Below, piece after piece: positions 6,704-14,099 of a stretch of DNA of 15,208 nt. The notes beneath the pieces are model-generated. The model was not told where the DNA came from. It searched no databases and was given only the letters and a program-made list of their open reading frames with translations. Every line of letters begins with the position of its first letter. Position 1 is the first letter of the stretch. Made by a program: the position numbers and the translations under genes. Source of the DNA: Gelidibacter sp035515035 (GTDB lineage: Bacteria > Bacteroidota > Bacteroidia > Flavobacteriales > Flavobacteriaceae); contig NZ_DATJCA010000096.1 in assembly GCF_035515035.1 (NCBI RefSeq), positions 1-15,208 of the forward strand, read 5' to 3'.

Positions 6704-7654
6704 ATGAATGTGATACCAAGTGTTAATCTTCAGGATTTTGTTTCTGGTGATCCTGTTAGAAAGCAAAAATTCATTGATGAAATAGGCAAAGCTTATGAAG
6801 AAATTGGATTTGTAGCTCTCAAAGGCCATTTCTTAGATGATAAATTAGTAGATGATCTTTATGGCGAAGTCAAGAATTTCTTTTCGTTACCTCTAGAAAC
6901 CAAACGAAAATATGAAATTCCAGGTATTGCGGGCCAGCGTGGTTATGTGTCTTTTGGAAAAGAAAGTGCAAAAGGGCAAAAACAAGGCGATTTGAAAGAG
7001 TTTTGGCATTTTGGACAATATGTAGAAGATGATCCTGTCCGAGCCAAAGAGTATCCGGAAAACGTTATCGTTACAGAATTGCCAAGATTCAACGAGGTAG
7101 GAAAGGAAGCCTACGCTATGCTTGAAAAAACAGCAAAATATGTGCTTAGGGCCTTGGCACTTCATTTAGGTTTAGAAGAAACTTATTTTGATAACTACAT
7201 TCATAATGGTAATTCTATTTTAAGGCCTATCCATTATCCACCAATTCAGGAAGAGCCTAAAGAGGCTGTTCGTGCAGCGGCCCATGGCGACATTAATTTG
7301 ATTACTCTGTTAATGGGGGCTCAAGGCCGCGGGTTGCAAGTCCAAAATCATAAAGGCGAATGGCTTGATGCCATTGCAGCACCCGATGAATTGATGATCA
7401 ATGTTGGTGACATGCTCTCCAGACACACCAATAACAAATTAAAATCAACAATTCACCGTGTCGTTAATCCACCAAAAGAACAATGGGGGACCTCACGTTA
7501 TTCCATTCCGTTTTTTATGCATCCCATAAGTGAGATGAAGTTGGACGTTTTAGAAAGTTGTGTTGATGAGGACAATCCAAAACAATTTGAGAATATTACT
7601 GCTGGCGAGTTTTTACATGAGCGTTTAATAGAATTAGGATTGATTAAGAACTAA
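6704..7654 (+). CDS. 2-oxoglutarate/Fe(II) dioxygenase, isopenicillin N synthase-like family
   Basis: A 316-residue non-haem iron oxygenase with the IPNS/flavonol-synthase layout. The N-terminal DIOX_N-type domain (about 5-115) includes IPSVNLQDF and YEEIGFVALKGH. The C-terminal jelly-roll (about 170-280) carries the iron triad His194 and Asp196 (AAHGDIN) plus His251 (STIHRVV). Arg265-Tyr-Ser267 (RYS) is the family R-x-S motif that grips the 2-oxoglutarate carboxylate. It is cytoplasmic, with no signal peptide. The substrate cannot be read from the sequence; bacterial relatives act on diverse small molecules. It has its own -7 box and is divergent from E1. The next genes follow after 117 bases on the same strand, so read-through into yciH is possible. 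Confidence 0.92.
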   Translation: MNVIPSVNLQDFVSGDPVRKQKFIDEIGKAYEEIGFVALKGHFLDDKLVDDLYGEVKNFFSLPLETKRKYEIPGIAGQRGYVSFGKESAKGQKQGDLKEFWHFGQYVEDDPVRAKEYPENVIVTELPRFNEVGKEAYAMLEKTAKYVLRALALHLGLEETYFDNYIHNGNSILRPIHYPPIQEEPKEAVRAAAHGDINLITLLMGAQGRGLQVQNHKGEWLDAIAAPDELMINVGDMLSRHTNNKLKSTIHRVVNPPKEQWGTSRYSIPFFMHPISEMKLDVLESCVDEDNPKQFENITAGEFLHERLIELGLIKN

Positions 7655-7657
7655 TCC

Positions 7658-7670
7658 GCAGTTGGCAGTT
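7658..7670. repeat. Interspersed motif GCAGTTGGCAGTT, copy 1
   Basis: This 13-base string starts four bases after the dioxygenase stop and recurs exactly at 14057-14069, again just after a stop codon. Here it is followed by a partial extra unit (CAGTTGG). It looks like the short intergenic repeats scattered in flavobacterial chromosomes. Confidence 0.45.
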
Positions 7671-7726
7671 TCAGTTGGAATTTACGCTAACTGTGACTGA
7701 ATTCTGATTTATAAATACTGCTTGCC

Positions 7727-7747
7727 TGTCCGTAGCATTTGCGGACA
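7727..7747. repeat. Hairpin upstream of yciH
   Basis: TGTCCG (7727-7732) pairs with CGGACA (7742-7747) across a 9-base loop. There is no T-tract, so it is not a good terminator. It sits 24 bases before the yciH ATG, next to GAAGACTGAAGACT, and may be part of an interspersed repeat or influence yciH expression. Confidence 0.4.
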
Positions 7748-7771
7748 CGGGAAGACTGAAGACTAAAAAAA

Positions 7772-8095
7772 ATGGATTTACAAGACCAGCTCAAAAAATT
7801 GTTCCCAGAACACACCCCAGAAGAAACACCAGAAGTTGCATCCTCTAATATTTGGTTGCAGGAGGATCCTATTATTTGTAAATACGAAAAGCGAAAAGGT
7901 AAACCTATCACCATTATTGAAGGTTATACGGGCGCTACCGAAGATTTTAAGATTTTGGTAAAGGAACTCAAAACAAAATTGAGTGTGGGCGGGAGCTTTA
8001 AAGACGATAAAATTATTATCCAAGGTGATTATAGAGTTAAAATTATGGAAATCTTAAAAGAAAAAGGATTTACAGTAAAACGTGTGGGAGGCTAA
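7772..8095 (+). CDS. yciH: SUI1/YciH-family translation factor-like protein
   Basis: A 107-residue protein whose C-terminal ~75 residues form an SUI1 (eIF1-like) domain: KYEKRKGKPITIIEGYTG (about 37-54), then LKTKLSVGGSFKDDKIIIQGD, then the final VKIMEILKEKGFTVKRVGG. Eukaryotic eIF1 governs start-codon selection. Bacterial YciH can affect initiation fidelity but is not essential, so the role here is inferred. The N-terminal ~30 residues are an acidic, Pro-rich extension. The start follows an A-tract. The stop overlaps the next start as TAATG, implying translational coupling to the DUF1835 gene. Confidence 0.9.
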   Translation: MDLQDQLKKLFPEHTPEETPEVASSNIWLQEDPIICKYEKRKGKPITIIEGYTGATEDFKILVKELKTKLSVGGSFKDDKIIIQGDYRVKIMEILKEKGFTVKRVGG

Positions 8096-9024
8096 TGGGA
8101 TTCGGAGTTTTACACATAACCAACGGCATTAATCTGACCGATTATTTAAACGAACTGAAGATTGAAGGCGATTTTTTGACCTGGCAAGAAATGCTTTGTG
8201 AAGGTCCAACATCAGAAGAGATTGAAACTGAAGAGTTTTTTAATCTAAGGAAGGAGTTCTTATTGGATTTTTATGATATCGAAATCGTAGAAGCTGAGCT
8301 TCTAAGTGAATTGGACGTTTTAAACCATACAGATCAGTTTGAAGAAATTGTATTATGGTTTGAATACGATTTGTTCTGCCATATCAATTTAATGGCGATT
8401 ATCAACCTTTTGAAACAAAAGAAAATTGAAGTCCCACTCTATTTAGTTTGCAGCGGCCGCGTAAAAGGAGAGAAAGATCTAAAAGCTTTGGCAGACCTAA
8501 ATCCTGACCAACTCCGCAACGAATATGAAAATAAAATTAAGCTTTCCGAGGAGGATGTAGAATTGATGAGTTCTTTATGGCGGATTTATTGTGGTAAGGA
8601 TCACAATCTCTTTAAACCATTTATTGTTCAGAAATCGTCCTTTCCGTATTTGAGCAATTGCCTTAAGGCACATTTAGAACGATTTCCTGATTCCAAAACA
8701 GGGCTTTCAACATTAGAAACACATACGCTAAACATGATTTTGGATCAAAAAATAACATCAAAACGACATTTGTTGGGATACATCCTCAATTTTCAAGGCT
8801 ATTATGGATTTTCAGATCTTCAGATTGAAAGAATGATTAACCGACTTGAATTATTCTATACTGTGGAAGAAAACCAAATGGTTCTCAACCGAAAAGGGCA
8901 TGATGCTCTAGACCAAAAACGTAACTTCTCATCAGAGTTGGGATCCAAGATGATTTTTGGAGGCGTCAAAAAAATTGATTTTCAGTTCAGTAAAATTGAA
9001 AATAAACTCATAAAATCAAACTAA
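8095..9024 (+). CDS. DUF1835 domain-containing protein
   Basis: A 309-residue cytoplasmic protein of unknown function. The N-terminal signature VLHITNG (5-11) and the WQEMLCEGP block (30-38) are characteristic of DUF1835. The rest is a mixed alpha/beta region with many acidic residues (ETEEFFNL; FEYDLFCHINL) and a C-terminal winged-helix-like segment with basic residues (about 205-270) that may correspond to the DUF3658-type partner domain. No catalytic motif or membrane segment is visible. Start and stop both overlap their neighbours by one base (TAATG), so it is translated together with yciH and the nucleoside phosphorylase. The context hints at nucleotide or translation-related work, but that is only inference. 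Confidence 0.85.
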   Translation: MGFGVLHITNGINLTDYLNELKIEGDFLTWQEMLCEGPTSEEIETEEFFNLRKEFLLDFYDIEIVEAELLSELDVLNHTDQFEEIVLWFEYDLFCHINLMAIINLLKQKKIEVPLYLVCSGRVKGEKDLKALADLNPDQLRNEYENKIKLSEEDVELMSSLWRIYCGKDHNLFKPFIVQKSSFPYLSNCLKAHLERFPDSKTGLSTLETHTLNMILDQKITSKRHLLGYILNFQGYYGFSDLQIERMINRLELFYTVEENQMVLNRKGHDALDQKRNFSSELGSKMIFGGVKKIDFQFSKIENKLIKSN

Positions 9025-9893
9025 TGTCCATAAAAGCTTCAGAACTCATTCTCAATCCAGATGGCAGCGTCTACCATCTTAATTTAAGACCAGAACATCT
9101 TGCCTCAACAATTATTACTGTTGGTGATCCTGACCGGGTGGACAGTGTGACCCAACATTTTGACAGCATTGAGTTTCAAACAAAAAAAAGAGAATTTCAC
9201 ACACAAACTGGGACTTATAAAGGTAAACGGATCACAGTTATATCGACAGGGATAGGCACCGACAATATTGATATTGTATTCAATGAATTGGATGCTCTGG
9301 TCAATATCGATTTAGAAAAACGAGAAATCAAAGACCAACTTACCTCTTTGGAGATCATCAGGATAGGAACTTCAGGCTCCATTCAAAAGGAAATTCCATT
9401 AGATTCTTTTCTGATAAGTGATTACGCCGCAGGGTTTGATAGTTTGTTGCATTTTTATAAAAGTGAACACATCCAATATCACAAGATTTCTGAAGCCTTA
9501 GTAAAACATACCAATTGGAGTCCGTTAAAATCAAGACCCTATATTGTAAGATGTAATGAGACATTGTTCAATAAATTTAGCTCCGACAATACTGTACGAG
9601 GTTTTACTGCCACCAATGTCGGTTTTTATGGGCCTCAAGGTCGTGTTTTAAGGCTTCCTTTACAGGATGATGACCTTAATGATAAATTGGCTAGTTTTGA
9701 TTATAATGACATGCCTATTACCAATTTAGAAATGGAAACTGCAGGAATTTACGGCATATCAGCCCTTTTGGGGCACAAAGCCTTATCCATCAATGCCATT
9801 ATTGCCAATAGGGCAACTGGCGAATTTAGCAAGGATCCAGCAGCCTTAGTTAATAATTTAATAGAATATACCTTAGGAAAACTTGTAGAATAG
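9024..9893 (+). CDS. Nucleoside phosphorylase (PNP/UDP family, uridine-phosphorylase-like)
   Basis: A 289-residue enzyme of the nucleoside phosphorylase-I family, which splits a nucleoside with phosphate into base and ribose-1-phosphate. Visible motifs: GDPDR (34-38), STGIGTDN (74-81, phosphate/ribose loop), GTSG (115-118) and NLEMETAGIYG (234-244), the family signature with the ribose-contacting Met and Glu. An ANRATGEF stretch (261-268) lies near the end. It is longer than the ~250-residue E. coli uridine phosphorylase, in line with Bacteroidota members. Nucleobase specificity cannot be fixed by eye; uridine is the best guess. It is the last gene of the overlapping trio. Confidence 0.9.
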   Translation: MSIKASELILNPDGSVYHLNLRPEHLASTIITVGDPDRVDSVTQHFDSIEFQTKKREFHTQTGTYKGKRITVISTGIGTDNIDIVFNELDALVNIDLEKREIKDQLTSLEIIRIGTSGSIQKEIPLDSFLISDYAAGFDSLLHFYKSEHIQYHKISEALVKHTNWSPLKSRPYIVRCNETLFNKFSSDNTVRGFTATNVGFYGPQGRVLRLPLQDDDLNDKLASFDYNDMPITNLEMETAGIYGISALLGHKALSINAIIANRATGEFSKDPAALVNNLIEYTLGKLVE

Positions 9894-9943
9894 TTTTAAT
9901 ATAATCCAAAGAATCAATAATAATTTAAACAAACAACTTCCAC

Positions 9944-9970
9944 CCCAATACTTTTGGTATTGTGGGCTAA
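9944..9970. promoter_or_regulatory. Hairpin overlapping a -7 element (TACTTTTG) upstream of the substrate-binding protein
   Basis: CAATAC and GTATTG pair around TTTTG, and flanking C-runs and G-runs extend the stem with one mismatch or bulge. Within it, TACTTTTG (9949-9956) is an exact TAnnTTTG placed 30 bases before the ATG at 9987. No T-tract follows the stem, so it is probably not a terminator. It may be a promoter with a dyad operator or a leader hairpin. Confidence 0.4.
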
Positions 9971-9986
9971 ATAAATAAGAGATTCA

Positions 9987-10841
9987 ATGACGACAGTAAA
10001 AATTGGTGGTGTACCTGAACATTTTAACCTTGCTTGGTATTTAACCTTAAAAAATGGCGAATATAAGGAGGAGAATATTAATCTGCGTTGGGAAGATTAC
10101 CCTGGAGGCACCGGCGCCATGAGCGAAGCGCTTAGGACTGGAGCTATTGATATGGCCGTAATTTTGACTGAGGGAATTGTTAAGGATATCGCCGAAGGAA
10201 ACCCAAGCAAAATAGTCCAGGTCTTTGTAGAAACGCCACTTATTTGGGGAATTCATGTTGCAGAAGGATCGGACTTTAAATCTATTGACGACTTAAAAGG
10301 AAAGCGTTGTGCGATAAGTCGATACGGTTCGGGGTCACACCTCATGGCGTATATCAATGCTGAAAACCATGGGTGGGATTTAGATACGGATCTTAAATTT
10401 GAGGTCATACAAGATTTAGATGGTGCCGTTAAAGCTTTGAGTAATGGGGATGCTGATTATTTTATGTGGGAAAAATTTATGACCAAACCCATTGTAGATT
10501 CAGGTGTTTTTAGACGTATTGGCAATTGTCCAACACCATGGCCGTGTTTTGTTATTGCAGTAAGAAATGAGTTTTTAGAAGCCAATGAAAATAACGTTAA
10601 GATCATTTTGGAAATTATCAATAACACGACCGTCGATTTTAAGGACATTCCAAGTATTGACAGAATGATTGCCAATCGCTATGAATTGCAGTTGGAAGAC
10701 GTTCAGGAATGGCTTACGCTAACAGAATGGTCGCAAAGTAATTTGGATGAAACTACAGTAAAAAAAGTGCAAGAAAAACTCATAAAGCTTGATATTCTTA
10801 AGAAACCAAAACCTTACCGAGATATTGTAAAAAACATATGA
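9987..10841 (+). CDS. Periplasmic-binding-protein-fold (type 2) substrate-binding protein without a signal peptide
   Basis: A 284-residue protein with the look of ABC-type substrate-binding proteins of the SsuA/ThiY/NMT1 class: an N-terminal GGVPEHFNLAWYLTL strand-helix, a GGTGAMSEALRTGAID ligand-loop region (about 40-55), DDLKGKRCAISRYGSGSH (about 101-118) and a CPTPWPCFVIAV segment (about 186-197). The N-terminus (MTTVKIGG) enters the fold directly, with no signal peptide or lipobox, and no permease or ATPase gene is nearby. It is therefore probably cytoplasmic and may bind or sense a small ligand, or act like NMT1/THI5-type or Ca3427-like cytoplasmic PBP homologues. Ligand unknown. It starts 93 bases after the phosphorylase and seems to have its own promoter. 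The fold call is strong; the function is open. Confidence 0.8.
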   Translation: MTTVKIGGVPEHFNLAWYLTLKNGEYKEENINLRWEDYPGGTGAMSEALRTGAIDMAVILTEGIVKDIAEGNPSKIVQVFVETPLIWGIHVAEGSDFKSIDDLKGKRCAISRYGSGSHLMAYINAENHGWDLDTDLKFEVIQDLDGAVKALSNGDADYFMWEKFMTKPIVDSGVFRRIGNCPTPWPCFVIAVRNEFLEANENNVKIILEIINNTTVDFKDIPSIDRMIANRYELQLEDVQEWLTLTEWSQSNLDETTVKKVQEKLIKLDILKKPKPYRDIVKNI

Positions 10842-10912
10842 TATTCGATTCAGCTATTTTAACATTGTTTTAAGTTTTTGAGGATTAGCGAGGATTTTAT
10901 TCTGAAATTAGT

Positions 10913-10920
10913 TACATTTG
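10913..10920 (+). promoter_or_regulatory. -7 element (TACATTTG) for the small membrane ORF
   Basis: Exact TAnnTTTG match 47 bases upstream of the ATG at 10968, with no clear -33 TTG. It supports transcription of the short ORF. Confidence 0.45.
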
Positions 10921-10967
10921 TAGTCCAAATCGTCATTATTTCATGACATAATTTAGCAATAACGATT

Positions 10968-11138
10968 ATGATCATTATTCTCATCCTTGCCGCTTTAGTA
11001 GTTTTAAATTTTATTCTGCTTAAATTCAGTTGTAATAAAACTAGCAAAAAGGAAGTTATCGAAGTGAAATCTATTAAGGATTCGACGGTTGTTACCAGTC
11101 AATTGGAGACGCACCAATTTGCTCCAACTGGGAGTTAA
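10968..11138 (+). CDS. Small single-pass membrane protein, 56 residues
   Basis: The ATG at 10968 opens a 56-codon frame. Residues 2-20 are an unbroken hydrophobic helix (IIILILAALVVLNFILLKF), followed by Ser-Cys-Asn and a Lys-rich linker (KTSKKEVIEVKS) and a polar tail. The cysteine does not sit in a good lipobox, so a membrane anchor is more likely than a lipoprotein. A TACATTTG -7 element lies upstream. The last 47 bases overlap the 3' end of ung on the other strand, which constrains both. No domain is recognised. The hydrophobic helix with a charged tail and the promoter favour a real gene; the function is unknown. Confidence 0.55.
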   Translation: MIIILILAALVVLNFILLKFSCNKTSKKEVIEVKSIKDSTVVTSQLETHQFAPTGS

Positions 11139-11757
11139 CTTGACTAAAGCATTTATTTCCAAACCAATAACCTCTATTTGCGCTTAATGGCGATGGATGT
11201 CCTGAGGTGATAATGGTATGTTTGGAAGTATCTATCAATTTAGCTTTTTTCTTGGCGAAACCTCCCCAAAGTAAAAAAATCACGTTTCTTTTTTGTTCGC
11301 TTATTGTTCTAATAACCTGATCTGTAAAAATTTCCCAACCTTGTTTTTGGTGACTGCCTGCTGCTCCTGCCCTTACGGTTAAGGTCGCATTAAGCAACAG
11401 AACACCTTGTTTTGCCCAGGGTTCTAAATTTCCTGAGCTAGGATACGGTTTACCTAAATCATTTTCTAATTCTTTAAAAATATTTCTTAATGAAGGTGGA
11501 TGCGCAATTCCATCGTTTACTGAAAAGCACAAACCGTTGGCCTGCCCGACACCATGATAGGGATCCTGACCAATAATAACAATCTTAACGTCATCATATG
11601 TACACCAATTAAAAGCACTGTATATGTTTTCTGTTTTGGGGTAACAGATTTGGGTTGCGTACTCTTGGCGGACAAATGTCATTAAATCTTTGAAGTAAGG
11701 TTTCTGAAACTCTGATTGCAATTGCTTTTCCCAACTGGAATGAATATGGATGTCCAT
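11092..11757 (-). CDS. ung: Uracil-DNA glycosylase (family 1)
   Basis: A 221-residue enzyme that removes uracil from DNA to begin base excision repair. Both hallmark motifs are intact: GQDPYHG at 63-69 with the water-activating Asp65, and HPSPLS at 187-192 with catalytic His187 and the minor-groove intercalation loop. The uracil-specific pocket Asn123 lies in LLNATLTV (121-128), and PPSLRNIFKEL (87-97) is also typical. Length matches bacterial Ung. The start at 11757 gives the usual short N-terminus. It is divergent from mutS2, a pairing of two DNA-maintenance genes. Its 3' end overlaps a small membrane ORF on the opposite strand by 47 bases. Confidence 0.97.
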   Translation of the reverse strand: MDIHIHSSWEKQLQSEFQKPYFKDLMTFVRQEYATQICYPKTENIYSAFNWCTYDDVKIVIIGQDPYHGVGQANGLCFSVNDGIAHPPSLRNIFKELENDLGKPYPSSGNLEPWAKQGVLLLNATLTVRAGAAGSHQKQGWEIFTDQVIRTISEQKRNVIFLLWGGFAKKKAKLIDTSKHTIITSGHPSPLSANRGYWFGNKCFSQVNSQLEQIGASPIDW

Positions 11758-11837
11758 GATTATTATTCTGTTTCCGATAAAAATAAGACGATTTTCGGGA
11801 TGTGATAAATTTAGTCTCCCAAAACTTTAAATTTCCT

Positions 11838-11845
11838 TAAATTTG
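11838..11845 (+). promoter_or_regulatory. -7 element (TAAATTTG) for mutS2
   Basis: Exact TAnnTTTG match, 27 bases before the ATG at 11873. An in-frame TTG at 11843 is the last three bases of this element, so the transcript should start after it and the TTG cannot serve as start codon. Confidence 0.5.
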
Positions 11846-11872
11846 AACTCAATTAAAGATGCCTTACAAAGA

Positions 11873-14038
11873 ATGCATATTCAAGATAAAACCTTAAAAG
11901 ATATTGAATTTTATACCGTCCTAAACCAGATGGCTGAACACTGTTTGACACATTTGGGGACTGAAAGGGCCTTAAAGATTATTCCATTCAGCAAAAAGGA
12001 AGAAGTAGTGGACGCTTTACTGCTGACCAACGATTATTTGGCATCTTTTGAAAACGACAATCGCATCCCAAATCACGGATTCGAGCCCATTACTAAAGAA
12101 ATTCAATTCCTGAAAATCGAAAATTCATTTTTGGAAACGAGCAGTTTTAAAAAAATTAAAGCCATTTCCATTTCGTGCAATGAAATTATCAGTTTTCTGA
12201 AAAAATTTAAGGAATACTATCCTAATCTTTATGAGTTCGCTTCAGCAATCCCGATTACAAATGAATTGATTCATGAAATAGATGCAATCATCGATCGGTT
12301 TGGTGATGTTAAGGATAACGCGTCAGAAGAACTTTTTAATCTCAGGCAAGACATCAATAACATCAGGGGCAAGATCAACCAGAGTTTTATGTCGGCGTTG
12401 AATTCATACAGTGCCCTGGATTATTTGGATGATATTAGGGAATCTGTGGTTGAAAACAAACGTGTTCTGGCAGTCAAAGCCATGTATCGACGCAAAGTAA
12501 AAGGCGCCATTTTGGGAGGGAGTAAAACAGGAAGCATTGTTTACATAGAACCTGAAGCAACCTTTAGATATACTCGAGAACTCAATAATTTAGTATTTGA
12601 AGAAACAGAAGAAGTCAATAGGATTCTAAAACAGCTCACTAATTTTACGCGACCATTTCGTGAATTGCTAAAAGATTATCAGCAATTCTTGACTGAGGTG
12701 GATGTCATTTATGCAAAAGCCAAATATGCACAATCCATCAATGCTATTTTACCGGAAATTACTGAAAACAAAGACTATGTTTTGAGAGATGCCATCCATC
12801 CGTTACTATATATTTCCAATCAAAAGAAAAACATAAAAACCTTTCCGCAGTCGATTGAATTGCATCCTGAAAACAGGATCATTGTAATTTCGGGACCTAA
12901 TGCTGGTGGAAAAAGTATCACTTTAAAAACAGTGGGACTATTACAAGTGATGCTGCAAAGCGGACTTTTGATTCCTGTTCATGAACGGAGTAAAATCTGT
13001 TTATTCGATCGAATATTAACCGATATCGGTGATAATCAATCGATAGAAAACCATTTAAGCACATATAGTTACCGATTGAAGCAGATGAATTATTTCTTAA
13101 AGAAGTGTAATGCAAATACACTTTTCCTAATTGACGAATTTGGAACAGGAAGTGATCCGGAATTGGGAGGTGCCTTGGCCGAAACCTTTCTGGAAGAATT
13201 TTATCATAGAGAAGCTTACGGAATTATCACTACCCACTACTCCAACCTCAAAGTTTTGGCCAACGAGTTGCCTTTTATGCAAAATGCCAATATGATGTTT
13301 GATGAGAAAAGCCTGGAACCGATGTTTAAGCTTGCATTGGGCCAAGCGGGAAGTTCCTTTACCTTTGAAGTGGCTCAAAAAAATGGGATTCCCTATAGTT
13401 TGATCAATCGCGCAAAAAAGAAAATAGAGCGCGGAAAAGTAAGATTTGATGCCACAATTGCTAAACTTCAAAAAGAACGTTCAAAATTAGAAAAAACAGA
13501 ACGCTCTCTTAAAGTTAATGAACAGAAAAAATTGAGCGAAGCCGAGAAACTGGAAGAAATCAATCAGAAAATACAAAAGAAATTGGAAAGTTATCAGGAG
13601 TTATATGATAGCAATCAACGGTTGATTTATTTGGGGCAAAAAATGAATGAACTCGCCGAACGTTATTTTGACAACAACCAAAAGCGTGAACTGATGTCGG
13701 AATTGTTCAAAGTGGTGCAAATTGAGAATTCCAAACGCCAGAAAGTTTCAGCTAAAGATAAAAAGGTCCAAAAAGCCAAAGAACAAAAAGTCTTCAAGGA
13801 AGCTGAAAAAACAGTGGAAGTCATTCGCCAGAAAAAGAAAGCCGCCAAGAAAAAAGTGGACGTTGCCCCTAAAGCGACACCCATTTTTAAAATTGGCGAT
13901 CGAGTCAGGCTACAAGACGGAAGAGCCGTCGGGAGCATTGATAAACTTGAAAAAAATAAGGCGGTAATCAATTACGGCATGTTTACGACTAACGTGAGTG
14001 TCGAACAATTGGAATTGGTGGAATCAGTTAAGAAATAA
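11873..14038 (+). CDS. mutS2: MutS2-family ATPase, C-terminal Smr domain not seen
   Basis: A 721-residue MutS-like ATPase. The N-terminal clamp/lever region runs to about residue 330. The ATPase follows with Walker A GPNAGGKS (341-348), the DIGDNQSIENHLSTYS block (384-399), Walker B LFLIDEFGTGSDPE (417-430) and the TTHYS switch His455. After it comes a long Lys/Glu-rich coiled coil (about 510-660) and a C-terminal KOW-like barrel from KIGDRVRLQDGRAVGSI. Bacillus-type MutS2 proteins (~785 residues) end in an Smr nuclease domain; here the protein ends right after the barrel, so none is present. Family members act in anti-recombination or in rescue of collided ribosomes. The ATG at 11873 is chosen because an upstream in-frame TTG lies in the promoter. 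Mismatch-repair activity proper is unlikely, as the mismatch-recognition domain is absent. Confidence 0.92.
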   Translation: MHIQDKTLKDIEFYTVLNQMAEHCLTHLGTERALKIIPFSKKEEVVDALLLTNDYLASFENDNRIPNHGFEPITKEIQFLKIENSFLETSSFKKIKAISISCNEIISFLKKFKEYYPNLYEFASAIPITNELIHEIDAIIDRFGDVKDNASEELFNLRQDINNIRGKINQSFMSALNSYSALDYLDDIRESVVENKRVLAVKAMYRRKVKGAILGGSKTGSIVYIEPEATFRYTRELNNLVFEETEEVNRILKQLTNFTRPFRELLKDYQQFLTEVDVIYAKAKYAQSINAILPEITENKDYVLRDAIHPLLYISNQKKNIKTFPQSIELHPENRIIVISGPNAGGKSITLKTVGLLQVMLQSGLLIPVHERSKICLFDRILTDIGDNQSIENHLSTYSYRLKQMNYFLKKCNANTLFLIDEFGTGSDPELGGALAETFLEEFYHREAYGIITTHYSNLKVLANELPFMQNANMMFDEKSLEPMFKLALGQAGSSFTFEVAQKNGIPYSLINRAKKKIERGKVRFDATIAKLQKERSKLEKTERSLKVNEQKKLSEAEKLEEINQKIQKKLESYQELYDSNQRLIYLGQKMNELAERYFDNNQKRELMSELFKVVQIENSKRQKVSAKDKKVQKAKEQKVFKEAEKTVEVIRQKKKAAKKKVDVAPKATPIFKIGDRVRLQDGRAVGSIDKLEKNKAVINYGMFTTNVSVEQLELVESVKK

Positions 14039-14056
14039 GTTAGCAGTGTTCAATAG

Positions 14057-14069
14057 GCAGTTGGCAGTT
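14057..14069. repeat. Interspersed motif GCAGTTGGCAGTT, copy 2
   Basis: Identical 13 bases to 7658-7670. Here it lies 18 bases after the mutS2 stop and continues as GGG; a related GCAGT also occurs at 14043-14047. It fills the short gap before the DCC gene. Confidence 0.45.
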
Positions 14070-14099
14070 GGGCAAAATGTAGTTAAAAACGAAAATATC

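Noticed and set aside
13722..13967. 81-codon Lys-rich plus-strand frame
   Set aside because: Alternative frame within the Lys/Glu-rich coiled-coil part of mutS2.
13998..14099. Longer start of the DCC protein overlapping mutS2
   Set aside because: It would translate the end of mutS2 and the GCAGTTGG repeat; family members start close to the DxxCxxC strand.
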